From Arthrobacter globiformis (GTDB lineage: Bacteria; Actinomycetota; Actinomycetes; Actinomycetales; Micrococcaceae): a stretch of 64,000 bases of DNA. The notes beneath the pieces were generated by a model that saw only the letters and a program-made list of their open reading frames with translations, did not search any database and was not told the DNA's origin. Below are positions 55,301 through 62,942 of this stretch, one piece after another. Position 1 is the first letter of the stretch; the number at the start of each line of letters is the position of its first letter. Location: positions 124,001-188,000 of the forward strand of contig NZ_QLNP01000098.1 of NCBI RefSeq assembly GCF_003261175.1, written 5' to 3'. Made by a program: the position numbers and the translations under genes.

Positions 55301-58074
55301 ACTGCAAGTTTGAGCTGAAGAAGCTGGCAGGCACCACAGCCGGCTTTGCAGCATCCGGCAACGCCGTAGCGGATGACCCGGACTCGGAGTGCAGTGAGGC
55401 GGACCTGCTGATCCGCATGCCGGACGGCACGATCAAGTACCGCGCGCGGAACTCCGTCGACCCCTCCGGAATCAACGGACAGAGCGTCTACAACGGCACC
55501 GCCGGCGTGGACCGTATCTTCGGCGGCAACGACAGCGACACCTTCTGGGGCGGTGAAGGCAATGACGTCATCGAAGGTGGTGACGGCGCCGACGTCGCGC
55601 TCGGTGGAGAAGGCGACGACATCATCACCGACCTCGCCGGTGACGACGTCCCGAAGGGCGGCCCCGGCAATGACGCGATCGACGCCGGTCCCGGCCTGGA
55701 CATCGTCATGGGTGGCGATGGCAAGGACTTCACGAACGGCGGAGCCAACGCCAACGAGACCTTCGCTGGAGCCGGCGACGACTTCGTCATGCTGGGTCAG
55801 AGCCTCGACGCCGCATTCGGTGACAGCGGCGATGACTGGGAAGAAGGCGGCGACCAGCCGGACCTCATGCAGGGGGACAGCGGCAACCTGTTCTTCCTGG
55901 ATGACTCGCAGAAGCCCGGACACGACATCCTGATCGGCCAGGGCGGTGACGATGACTACGACATGGAGGGCGGCGACGACATCGGCCTCGGCGGACCGGG
56001 CATCGAAAAGGTTGCTGGAGCGTCCGGTTACGACTGGGAGATCGGCCTTGGGGATCCCCAGCCGCAGAACCTGGATCTTGACCTCCCGCTTGTTCCGCTT
56101 GACATCCTTACTGTTGATGTCCGCGACAAGTTCAACGAAGTTGAGGCCGCCTCTGGCTGGAAGTTCGATGACAAGATCCGTGGAGACGACGTTGTTCCCA
56201 GTGCCGTCGGCGGCGGCGGTTTCATCGGCTGCAACGTGCTGGACCAGGAAGGGCTCAACCGCATAACGGGTCTTGACGCTCTGGTTCCAGATCTCGATAC
56301 GTCCGCGGATGCGGTCATCGCAGCATCCGCTTCCAAGGATTGCCCGCTCCTTACCCCCGGATCCCTGGTTTGGGGAGCCGGCAACGTGCTCCTGGGCGGC
56401 GGCGGAAGTGACGAAATCGAAGGCCGCGGAGGCGATGACGTCATCGACGGAGACGCATACCTCAGCGTCCGGCTCAGTGTCCGCACTAACCCCAATGATC
56501 CGGCCACCGAGATCGGCAGTGCCGCTGCCGACGGAGCAGGGCAGAGCGCAATGACCAGCCGCTACCTGAAGGATGCCAATGGCAATCTGACGGGCCCGAC
56601 GCTTCAGGAAGCTGTCTTCGCGGGAACCGTAAACCCGGGCAACATCGTAGCGGTCCGCGAAATCCTCTCCGCCAGCGGTGGCACCGATACGGCGGTGTTC
56701 TCCGATATCCGCGCGAATTACACCATCACCGAAGAAGCGAACGGAGTGACCACGGTAAGCCACAACAATGCGGGTCCCGATGGAACGGACACCCTCCGCA
56801 ACATCGAAACCCTGCGGTTCTCCGACTCTGTGGCTCCCGCAGCCCCGCTCATCGGCGTGGCTTCGGCCGGCAACGGTCAGGCAACGGTGAACTTCACCCC
56901 AGGGGCAGGAGGCCTTGCCACCAGCTTCTCGGTAAGGGTGCTGGATGTAACGACCAACGCCGCCGGTGTCCAGGTGGGAGCATTGCGCACGGCACCCGCC
57001 GGCGCCACCAGCTTGGTGGTAACTGGATTGGAGAACGGAAGAAAGTTCAAGTTCGAGGTGTCAGCTACCAATGACATCGGAACCAGCCCGTTCTCTGCGC
57101 CGTCCAACGTCGTGACTACCGTCGCCCCGGTCGTCGCTGGTGCACCAGTTATCGGCACGGCAACGGCCGGAACGGCCGAGGCCACGGTCAGGTGGACCGC
57201 CCCCGCGGCAGTCACCAACGCCACGGCGGTCACGCAGTACCGAGTCCGCGTCTTCGTCGGAGCGGCGGCCACGCCTGCCCGCGAAGTCACGGTCGGCAAT
57301 GTAACGAGCACGGTGATCACGGGACTGATCAACGGCACCGGCTACACGTTTGATGTCTCGGCAATCAACTCGGCAGGCACGGGAGCACCTTCGGCTCGTA
57401 GCGGTCTCGTCACCCCGCGGAGTGAATTCGTGGCCCCGACGATCACTGCCAGGACGCCCGCTCCTGCCGCACGGTCCGTCAGCCAGACGGGCAATCTGAC
57501 GGCAACGTTCAGTGAAGCAGTGGCAAACGTGGGTAACTCAACATTCGCCGTGCGGCTCGGAACCAACAACACAACGGGGACGCCGCTGGCGGCAGCGGTT
57601 ACCTACAACGGCACGACCAGGACCGCGACGCTCAATCCGTCCGCAACACTCCTGCCCGACCGTACCTACACGGCAGCTATTTCCAACATCCGTGATGCTG
57701 CGGGCAACACAGTGGCGCCGACCACCTGGACGTTTACGACCGGGCCAGCTCCAACGCTGACCTCGATCTTCCGGGGAGCCGGGGCCACGGGGCAGGCACG
57801 GAACGGCAACCTGACGGCGTTCTTCAGCGAAAACATCACCGGATACAACTCCACGACTGTTCGGCTGACTCGAGTGTCCAACGGGGCGGTATTCCCGGCG
57901 ACGATGATCTTCAACCCGAACAACCGGGGACTGACCATCAACCCGTCCGGAACACTGCTGGCCAACACGCAGTACCGGGTCACGGTTACCGGTGGGACAT
58001 CGGCAGTACGTGACCTCGCCGGGAATCCGTTTGTTACACGGTCCTGGACGTTCACCACGGGAACCGGCTTGTAA
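52378..58074 (+). CDS. Secreted animal-type heme peroxidase with RTX repeats, FN3 and Ig-like domains
   Basis: 1898 residues. A 38-residue basic lead precedes a signal peptide (SFRTVAAVTTLMMPIAMGLPVVAANA). Residues about 150-1000: animal heme peroxidase with LFGQFFDHGVD (Asp272 and distal His273), GRVNENIGLTAIHQIFHSEHDRL (catalytic Arg546; Glu549) and YRFGHSM (proximal His668); Asp272 and Glu549 sit where myeloperoxidase forms heme esters. Residues about 1040-1170 and 1335-1360: glycine/aspartate RTX calcium repeats. Then two FN3 domains (about 1483-1675) and two Big_5-type Ig domains (about 1684-1897). This resembles MopA-like peroxidases linked to Mn(II) oxidation. Extracellular; no transporter gene nearby. 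ATG 52378 preferred over a reading 180 nt longer through the terminator. Confidence 0.9.
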   Translation: MNNSALKSEGDPDQSRSGAPVDPPTNRRQRRKKRSKQSMSFRTVAAVTTLMMPIAMGLPVVAANAVQAPVGEGFTITPSDLSFILKQIKIAEAHVANTTSATGPCGALIGTGPNQIPSPLVSAGLRTVDGSCNNLQPGQETFGAADQKFPRLTTPVFNDADAVPAGFGPPGPSSYKQKKGNVFDSEPRVISNLIVDQTSTNPAARAAAGFPVRTQGNTGVEPCTTDPVGATPGVPADCVPSHSTLFIENVTTDVGLSPPYNSMFTLFGQFFDHGVDQTVKSGGTVYVPLKGDDPLIAGPDHVFGNADDLDPHMRFMVLTRGQNQPGPDGILGDKPDTPADESADDIQDANNTDSPWVDQSQTYTSHASHQVFVREYVENAEGKPVSTGKLLGGPTGPTAGGMATWATTKEQAATKLGLRLEDKDVLNVPMIAADPYGKFIPGPNGLPQYVTATGLVEGHLDDPLTTTVDETVPVPANVKYFDTPFLTDIAHNADPSPQDTDHNPATAKVTPAPDADNTASADFASQAPGTYDDEMLDAHFIAGDGRVNENIGLTAIHQIFHSEHDRLVDDIEHVLTTDTSASGVKALAEWKLATGAGSANGGDGWNGERLFQAARFITEMEYQHLVFEEFARKVQPAINPFEPFAFTQTELNPAVKAEFAHAVYRFGHSMLTETISRRNEDGPGLNGTFGDSDDTKGSPNDISLLDGFLNPPEYTDGGPAGALTSEEAAGSIIMGMSDQAGNELDEFVTDTLRNNLLGLPLDLPTINMTRARSEGIPRLNVLRRELFNKTNDGQLKPYINWVDFGENLKHPESLVNFVAAYGQHPTILKDAGADGLLDTADDGPATLESRRAAARAIVNPELGDVPPTDAAAFMNSTDAWANDGANSKTGLDNVDLWVGGLAEQTVVFGGLLGSTFNYVFENQLTDLQNGDRLYYLARTPGMNLRAQLEGNSFAEMMMRNTNVHTLKADAFATSDCKFELKKLAGTTAGFAASGNAVADDPDSECSEADLLIRMPDGTIKYRARNSVDPSGINGQSVYNGTAGVDRIFGGNDSDTFWGGEGNDVIEGGDGADVALGGEGDDIITDLAGDDVPKGGPGNDAIDAGPGLDIVMGGDGKDFTNGGANANETFAGAGDDFVMLGQSLDAAFGDSGDDWEEGGDQPDLMQGDSGNLFFLDDSQKPGHDILIGQGGDDDYDMEGGDDIGLGGPGIEKVAGASGYDWEIGLGDPQPQNLDLDLPLVPLDILTVDVRDKFNEVEAASGWKFDDKIRGDDVVPSAVGGGGFIGCNVLDQEGLNRITGLDALVPDLDTSADAVIAASASKDCPLLTPGSLVWGAGNVLLGGGGSDEIEGRGGDDVIDGDAYLSVRLSVRTNPNDPATEIGSAAADGAGQSAMTSRYLKDANGNLTGPTLQEAVFAGTVNPGNIVAVREILSASGGTDTAVFSDIRANYTITEEANGVTTVSHNNAGPDGTDTLRNIETLRFSDSVAPAAPLIGVASAGNGQATVNFTPGAGGLATSFSVRVLDVTTNAAGVQVGALRTAPAGATSLVVTGLENGRKFKFEVSATNDIGTSPFSAPSNVVTTVAPVVAGAPVIGTATAGTAEATVRWTAPAAVTNATAVTQYRVRVFVGAAATPAREVTVGNVTSTVITGLINGTGYTFDVSAINSAGTGAPSARSGLVTPRSEFVAPTITARTPAPAARSVSQTGNLTATFSEAVANVGNSTFAVRLGTNNTTGTPLAAAVTYNGTTRTATLNPSATLLPDRTYTAAISNIRDAAGNTVAPTTWTFTTGPAPTLTSIFRGAGATGQARNGNLTAFFSENITGYNSTTVRLTRVSNGAVFPATMIFNPNNRGLTINPSGTLLANTQYRVTVTGGTSAVRDLAGNPFVTRSWTFTTGTGL

Positions 58075-58087
58075 CCCAGCAATACCA

Positions 58088-58116
58088 GAGCTGGCGGCCG
58101 GCAAGGCCGCCAGCTC
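58088..58116 (+). terminator. Terminator after the peroxidase gene
   Basis: GAGCTGGCGGCC (58088-58099) pairs perfectly with GGCCGCCAGCTC (58105-58116), 5-nt loop, 13 nt after the stop. Confidence 0.85.
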
Positions 58117-58130
58117 GTACCCAAGGACCC

Positions 58131-58184
58131 ACGCCCGGCCCTCCACCACACCGCGCAGCCGCAGCGCGGAGGAGGGCCGGGCGT
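58131..58184. repeat. Second palindrome after the peroxidase gene
   Basis: Perfect 14-bp arms ACGCCCGGCCCTCC (58131-58144) and its complement (58171-58184) around a 26-nt GC-rich loop. Confidence 0.8.
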
Positions 58185-58228
58185 GGTTTGCGTGCCGACC
58201 GTCTCAGTATTCGGGACAAATGTGGCCG

Positions 58229-58250
58229 TCCACTGGATGGACACTATTCT
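58229..58250 (+). promoter_or_regulatory. Candidate promoter/operator of the amino acid permease
   Basis: GTCCA-N5-TGGAC (58229-58243) is a perfect inverted repeat directly upstream of a TATTCT -10-like hexamer (58245-58250), so a bound regulator would cover the promoter. The start codon follows 43 nt later. Confidence 0.4.
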
Positions 58251-58293
58251 TGATAGGTCTGTTTCCATCCCCTATCAGGACTGTGGACTTCCA

Positions 58294-59844
58294 ATGAACC
58301 TTTTCCGGACCAAATCCATCGAGCAGTCAATTGCCGACGCCGATGAGCCCGGACGCAAGCTGAAGCGCTCCCTGAGCACGTGGGACCTCATGATCATGGG
58401 TGTCGCTGTTGCTGTAGGCGCCGGCATCTTCTCCGTGGGCGCCAAGGCCGCCGCCAACTTCGCCGGCCCCGCCGTCACCATCTCCTTCCTGGTCGCCGCG
58501 GTCACATGTGCCCTGGCGATCATGTGCTACGCCGAATTTGCCACCGCCATCCCCGTGGCCGGCTCGGCCTACGTTTTCACCTACGCCACCATGGGCGAGA
58601 TTTTGGCCTGGATTATCGGCTGGAACCTCATCCTGGAGCTTTTCACCGCGGCTGCCGTTATCGCCAAGTACTGGGGCATCTACCTCAGCAAGGTCTTCGC
58701 CCTCATGGGCGTCGAAATGCCGCCTGCCATCTCGATCGGCGGCGTTGACCTGTACTGGGGCGCCTTCCTCATCGTGGCCGTCTTCACCGTGCTGCTGGTG
58801 CTTGGAACCAAGCTGTCCGCCCGCGTGGGCAACATCTTCACGCTGATCAAGATCGCCGTGGTGGTGTTCGTGATCATCGTGGGCTTCAGCTACGTGAAGT
58901 TCTCCAACTACACCCCCTTCGTCCCGGCCTCTGAGCCCACGGCCAACGCCGGTGCGGCCGACGTTCTGAAGCAGTCGTTCTTCGGCTTCCTCACCGGTGC
59001 TGCCCCCGCGCAGTACGGCACCATGGGCATCTTCGCCGGCGCCGCGCTGGTGTTCTTCGCCTTCATTGGCTTCGACGTAGTGGCCACCTCCGCAGAAGAG
59101 GTGAAGAACCCGCAGAAGACGCTGCCCCGCGGCATCTTCGGCGGGCTGGCCCTAGTGACGCTGCTGTACATCCTTGTGTCCCTCGCCCTGACCGGCATGG
59201 TCTCTTACACGCAGCTCGCCGAGGCGGAAAGCCCCACACTCACCACGGCCTTTGAAGCTGTCGGCAACACCGACGCCGCGAAGGTGATCGCCTTCGGCTC
59301 GCTCGTGGGCCTGACCACTGTGATCATGGTGCTGCTCATGGGCCTGGCCCGCGTGGTGCTGGCCATGAGCCGCGACGGCCTGCTGCCCCGCTCCCTGTCC
59401 AAGACCAGCGAAAAGCGTTCGACGCCGGTCCGCCTGCAGATCATCTGCGGCGCTGCCGTTGCCCTGGTTGCCGGACTTACCAACGTGGACCTGCTCGAGG
59501 AAATGATCAACATCGGCACGCTGTCCGCGTTCGTGATGGTCAGCCTGGGCATCCTGGTGCTGCGCAAGAAGCGCCCCGACCTGAAGCCGGCCTTCCGGGT
59601 CCCGTTTGGCAAGGTGCTCCCCGTCGTATCCGCAGTGCTGTGCCTGTACCTGATGACCAACCTCGCCGTGGAGACCTGGATCTTCTTCGGCATCTGGCTG
59701 CTGCTGGGCATTGCCATCTACTTCGCGTACGGGCAGCGCCACTCCCGCCTCAACGAGAAGTTCGCCGGCGCCAAAGGAGCTGTGGACGGCCCTGTAGGCG
59801 GCCTTGGCGACCGGGATGACGACGACGAGCTGAGCAAGGTTTAG
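58294..59844 (+). CDS. APC family amino acid permease (cationic amino acid transporter type)
   Basis: 516 residues, about 12-13 membrane spans. Starts MNLFRTKSIEQSIADADEPGRKLKRSLSTWDLMIMGVAVAVGAGIFSVGAKAA, the hallmark of the CAT/YfnA-like subgroup; later AFIGFDVVATSAEEVKNPQKTLPRGIFGGL and LVGLTTVIMVLLMGLARVVLAMSRDGLLP. Likely proton-driven uptake of an amino acid; GABA or a basic amino acid is possible but not shown. ATG 58294 is chosen at the family start; a longer reading passes through the promoter. Ends in an acidic tail (GDRDDDDELSKV). Confidence 0.9.
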   Translation: MNLFRTKSIEQSIADADEPGRKLKRSLSTWDLMIMGVAVAVGAGIFSVGAKAAANFAGPAVTISFLVAAVTCALAIMCYAEFATAIPVAGSAYVFTYATMGEILAWIIGWNLILELFTAAAVIAKYWGIYLSKVFALMGVEMPPAISIGGVDLYWGAFLIVAVFTVLLVLGTKLSARVGNIFTLIKIAVVVFVIIVGFSYVKFSNYTPFVPASEPTANAGAADVLKQSFFGFLTGAAPAQYGTMGIFAGAALVFFAFIGFDVVATSAEEVKNPQKTLPRGIFGGLALVTLLYILVSLALTGMVSYTQLAEAESPTLTTAFEAVGNTDAAKVIAFGSLVGLTTVIMVLLMGLARVVLAMSRDGLLPRSLSKTSEKRSTPVRLQIICGAAVALVAGLTNVDLLEEMINIGTLSAFVMVSLGILVLRKKRPDLKPAFRVPFGKVLPVVSAVLCLYLMTNLAVETWIFFGIWLLLGIAIYFAYGQRHSRLNEKFAGAKGAVDGPVGGLGDRDDDDELSKV

Positions 59845-59883
59845 CGCCAGCACGGACCGGGCCGTCACTGGTTCCGCTGGGCT

Positions 59884-59912
59884 GCCGCCCCCTGATGCCG
59901 TCAGGGGGCGGC
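59884..59912. terminator. Bidirectional terminator
   Basis: A perfect 12-bp stem GCCGCCCCCTGA (59884-59895) with TCAGGGGGCGGC (59901-59912), 5-nt loop, between the convergent permease and DUF2461 genes. Confidence 0.9.
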
Positions 59913-60536
59913 GTGCCTTCCCACCCAGTCGACCAGCGGACGGAGCTGTTCCCACCGGGCGGCGATCTCCCTTTCCGCTTCCGATGACCTGAGCCAGTCC
60001 GGCTCGCCCAGCGCAACACCTGCGGACAGCGACTTGTGCTTGAGCAACTCGGCGCGCGGGTGGTCCTTCGGGAAGCCCCGCGGCACCGTCTTTAGCTTTT
60101 CGCCTTCGACGGCGAAGCCGGCTGCTGCGACGGCGTCCACGATGTGCTGCAGCTGTCCGCCGCTGCCAGCTGCGTCCACCGAGTTCCGGTATCGGACCAG
60201 CTGCGCGGGAGAATGTGAGTGGTAGCCGCCGCCGAGGAGCAGGCCGTCCGCGCTGATCTGCAGGTAGAACCCCACGCCTTCCTGGTATGAGGCGAAAGCG
60301 CCCTGGGCCGTCTTGTACGGGGATTTATCCTGGGAGAAGCGGATGTCCCGGTTGGGCCGGAACATTTTCCCCGGTCCAAAGCGGGGTTCAAGTGCGGCCA
60401 GCAGTGCGGCCAGAGGCTCTTTCACGGACTCCCGGTACACCTCTAAGTGGGCCTGCCACCACTCCCGGCTGTTGTTCTCTTCCAGCTCAGCATAAAACTC
60501 AGCTGCTGCTGCCGGAATGCCCTCGAATGTGCTCAT
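59901..60536 (-). CDS. DUF2461 (TIGR02453) protein
   Basis: 211 residues matching the DUF2461 family: FEGIPAAAAEFYAELEENNSREWWQAH at the start, FRPNRDIRFSQDKSPYKTAQGAF and FYLQISADGLLLGGGYHSHSPAQLVRYR in the middle, LKTVPRGFPKDHPRAELLKHKSL near the end, with conserved W, R and K residues. No biochemical function is known to me. Its 3' end overlaps the terminator stem. Single gene; the preceding acyltransferase-type gene on the same strand lies downstream of it after 86 nt. Confidence 0.9.
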   Translation of the reverse strand: MSTFEGIPAAAAEFYAELEENNSREWWQAHLEVYRESVKEPLAALLAALEPRFGPGKMFRPNRDIRFSQDKSPYKTAQGAFASYQEGVGFYLQISADGLLLGGGYHSHSPAQLVRYRNSVDAAGSGGQLQHIVDAVAAAGFAVEGEKLKTVPRGFPKDHPRAELLKHKSLSAGVALGEPDWLRSSEAEREIAARWEQLRPLVDWVGRHAAP

Positions 60537-60622
60537 GAATGAAGCCTAAGGAAGCTGTCCGGCCCAGGCTACGGGCACGTTGCCCATGTGGAAAACTTGC
60601 CGGCAAACCGGCTTAACCTAGC

Positions 60623-62746
60623 TCACTTCGCCAATCTGTCCAGCAACAGCGGCGCCAGGAGCTCGCTGTACTCCCGGTTGAGGTGGTTGGCGTCGAAGTA
60701 GACATTGACGCCGCCAACAACCGTATAGCACTTGCGCGGATCGCAGAAGTAGTCGGTCAGGTCCACAAGCTGGACGTCGCGGTTGTACGTAGACTTGGCT
60801 GCCGTTGTTAGCGGATCCTCCGGCTGGGCAAGGGCACGATCCACGGCACACGCCGCCGGGTCCTGGACATGCAGATTAGTACAGTCGGGCTGCCGCACCG
60901 CCTGGTTAAGCGGCGGGTCTGCCAGGACATAGACCTTGGACCCTGCATCGGTCCACCGCTGCCAGGTCTTCTGCAGGCCCGCGGAGAACTGTTCGGACAC
61001 CGGACGGCCTGAGCCGTCGTCAACGGATTGCTTCCTCGCAAACATGGACGTGAAAACCGCCGCGGGCCGGTCTGCAGCTACGGCGTCCGTTACTCTTTTC
61101 GCCCAGTCCATGCAGGTCCGGGTGGAGTTCTGGTCGACGTTGTCTGCATAGCCCGTGAATCTGACGTCCGCCACAGGACATCCTCCCAGCAGGGCTGTAT
61201 GGACGATCCAGCCTCGTTGCTTGGCCGCCGCGAAGACCGCCGCCTGCCACTGCTGCGCGTGGGAATCGCCCACCAGCCAGACAGTTTCGGCATCGCGCTT
61301 CCCGCCGGAAAAGTCGCAACGCTGGTGCGTCCTGGTCTCAGCGGCCTTCAACTCGTCGTCTGGGCGGTCGCATGTTGGAGGAGTTTTCCAGTACTCATTG
61401 GCATCTGACATCACGGGGGCAGCTGACGGTCCGAACGGATCGGCGCAGTCGGCACCGGCGAGCAGTGCCAGCGGTCCGTGGCAAGGCTGCAGGGCGGCGG
61501 CTGCGGCGGCCTGTTCCGCTGCCTCGCGACGAACTTCCCTGACCTGCAGCTGAAGGCCGGCCAGCCCTGCAACAAGGGCCATGCCGACGGCCATCGCGAC
61601 GAAAGTCCGGCGCGCTGACGCGTTGAGATAAACGGATGACTGGCCGCGGTCCTCGACATACGCCTTCGTGAGAGCTGCCAGGACAACGGCGAGAAGGACT
61701 ATTCCGATTCTGTCGAAGGTGCCCAGGGCGCGCCCCAAGGCGAACGGGGCAATGACGATGAGCGGCCAGTGCCAGAGGTACAGCGAATATGAGATGTTGC
61801 CGAGGTACTGCAGCGGAAGCATGCTGATTAGCGGCTTGAAGGCCGGTCTGCGGTTATCGTTCCCGGCAAAGATGACCATCACCGTGCCCAGGACGGGAAC
61901 GAGGGCGAGGAATCCGGGGAATGGCGTCCCGTCGTTGAAGGCAAGGGCCGAGCACGCGATCAGTACGAACCCGGCGGGCCCGACCCCCTTCATGGCCGGC
62001 GACGGCAGCCTGTGCCGGCCGAGTGCCAGGGCGGTCAGCGCACCCGCGCCGAACTCCCAGGCCCGGACCGGTGTCACGAAATACGCCTGGTTCGGCGAGA
62101 ACTCCGTCGTGAGCACCGAGGCCACTAGCCCGAGTGCCGTCACTGCGGCTATTCCGGCGAACACTACGGCGATTGCCGGTCTGTTGCGGCGGCCGGCCAG
62201 CCAAAACAAGGCAATGAGCAGAAGCGGCCAGATGAGGTAGAACTGCTCCTCGACGGAGAGCGACCAGAAGTGCTGGGCCACCGTTGCTGATGACGTTGAC
62301 GCCGAGTAATCGACGGATTTGGCCGCCAGCACCCAGTTTTCCGCATACAGGGCGCTGGCGAGGATTTCTCGTGCTGTGTCTTCCCAGCGCGAGAAGGGCA
62401 GCCACACCATGGCGGCGAGGAGCGACACGGTCAGGACCAGGAAGGCCGCCGGAAGCAGTCGCCGGATCCTGCGGGCATAGAACGAAGCCAGGCGGATCCG
62501 GCCGGTTGCCAGGAGTTCCTTCAGCAGGTGCGAGGTAATCAGGAACCCGGAGATCACGAAGAAGACGTCAACCCCGACGTAGCCTCCGGTTAGTTCCTTG
62601 GGCCACAGGTGGTTCAGGACGACCAAGGACACGGCAAGGGCGCGCAGCGCCTGGATGTCAGGCCGGAACGACGGTCTGCGCCGGAGCCCTGCACCCGCGA
62701 CTGTCCCGGCCGCAGCCCCACCCCGCGCCTGCTGGACGATGCTCAT
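60623..62746 (-). CDS. Acyltransferase-3 membrane protein with C-terminal SGNH domain
   Basis: 707 residues of the OafA/YrhL type, which acetylate surface sugars. Residues about 25-400: ten or eleven spans, opening FRPDIQALRALAVSLVVLNHLWP and GGYVGVDVFFVISGFLI (Arg and His of the acyl site). Residues about 440-700: an extracellular SGNH domain with VWLVGDSHAQQWQ (Ser), NLHV-type oxyanion region and a C-terminal DANHLNREY (Asp-His). Target is probably a cell-wall or extracellular polysaccharide; no glycosyltransferase is adjacent, so the acceptor is unknown. Alone between DUF2461 and catalase. Confidence 0.92.
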   Translation of the reverse strand: MSIVQQARGGAAAGTVAGAGLRRRPSFRPDIQALRALAVSLVVLNHLWPKELTGGYVGVDVFFVISGFLITSHLLKELLATGRIRLASFYARRIRRLLPAAFLVLTVSLLAAMVWLPFSRWEDTAREILASALYAENWVLAAKSVDYSASTSSATVAQHFWSLSVEEQFYLIWPLLLIALFWLAGRRNRPAIAVVFAGIAAVTALGLVASVLTTEFSPNQAYFVTPVRAWEFGAGALTALALGRHRLPSPAMKGVGPAGFVLIACSALAFNDGTPFPGFLALVPVLGTVMVIFAGNDNRRPAFKPLISMLPLQYLGNISYSLYLWHWPLIVIAPFALGRALGTFDRIGIVLLAVVLAALTKAYVEDRGQSSVYLNASARRTFVAMAVGMALVAGLAGLQLQVREVRREAAEQAAAAAALQPCHGPLALLAGADCADPFGPSAAPVMSDANEYWKTPPTCDRPDDELKAAETRTHQRCDFSGGKRDAETVWLVGDSHAQQWQAAVFAAAKQRGWIVHTALLGGCPVADVRFTGYADNVDQNSTRTCMDWAKRVTDAVAADRPAAVFTSMFARKQSVDDGSGRPVSEQFSAGLQKTWQRWTDAGSKVYVLADPPLNQAVRQPDCTNLHVQDPAACAVDRALAQPEDPLTTAAKSTYNRDVQLVDLTDYFCDPRKCYTVVGGVNVYFDANHLNREYSELLAPLLLDRLAK

Positions 62747-62875
62747 GAGTTCCTTTTTGCCGAGGGTAGGACGGAAAGTGCCTTGCTGATTTTGCCATGC
62801 CGTCCGGTTCTGCCGAAGTTGGGGCAGGGCACGGCGTAACGGAGGGCCCGCCTAGGGGAACACCGCCGGACGCAG

Positions 62876-62924
62876 GGAACCCCGCCGCGGCTGTGAACGG
62901 GTCACTGTGCCGCGGCGGGGTTCC
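62876..62924 (-). terminator. Terminator of the catalase gene
   Basis: Perfect 16-bp arms (62876-62891 with 62909-62924) around a 17-nt loop, 18 nt after the catalase stop on the minus strand. Confidence 0.85.
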
Positions 62925-62942
62925 TGTTGCTATCTGGTGCTG

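Noticed and set aside
55498-55880. DNA-level repeats suggestive of a repeat array
   Set aside because: They encode in-frame RTX GGxGxD units of the peroxidase; codons differ between units, so this is protein-level repetition.
54061-56763. A 900-codon minus-strand frame opposite the peroxidase
   Set aside because: Antisense shadow of the RTX/peroxidase coding sequence; no recognisable motif and no Shine-Dalgarno.
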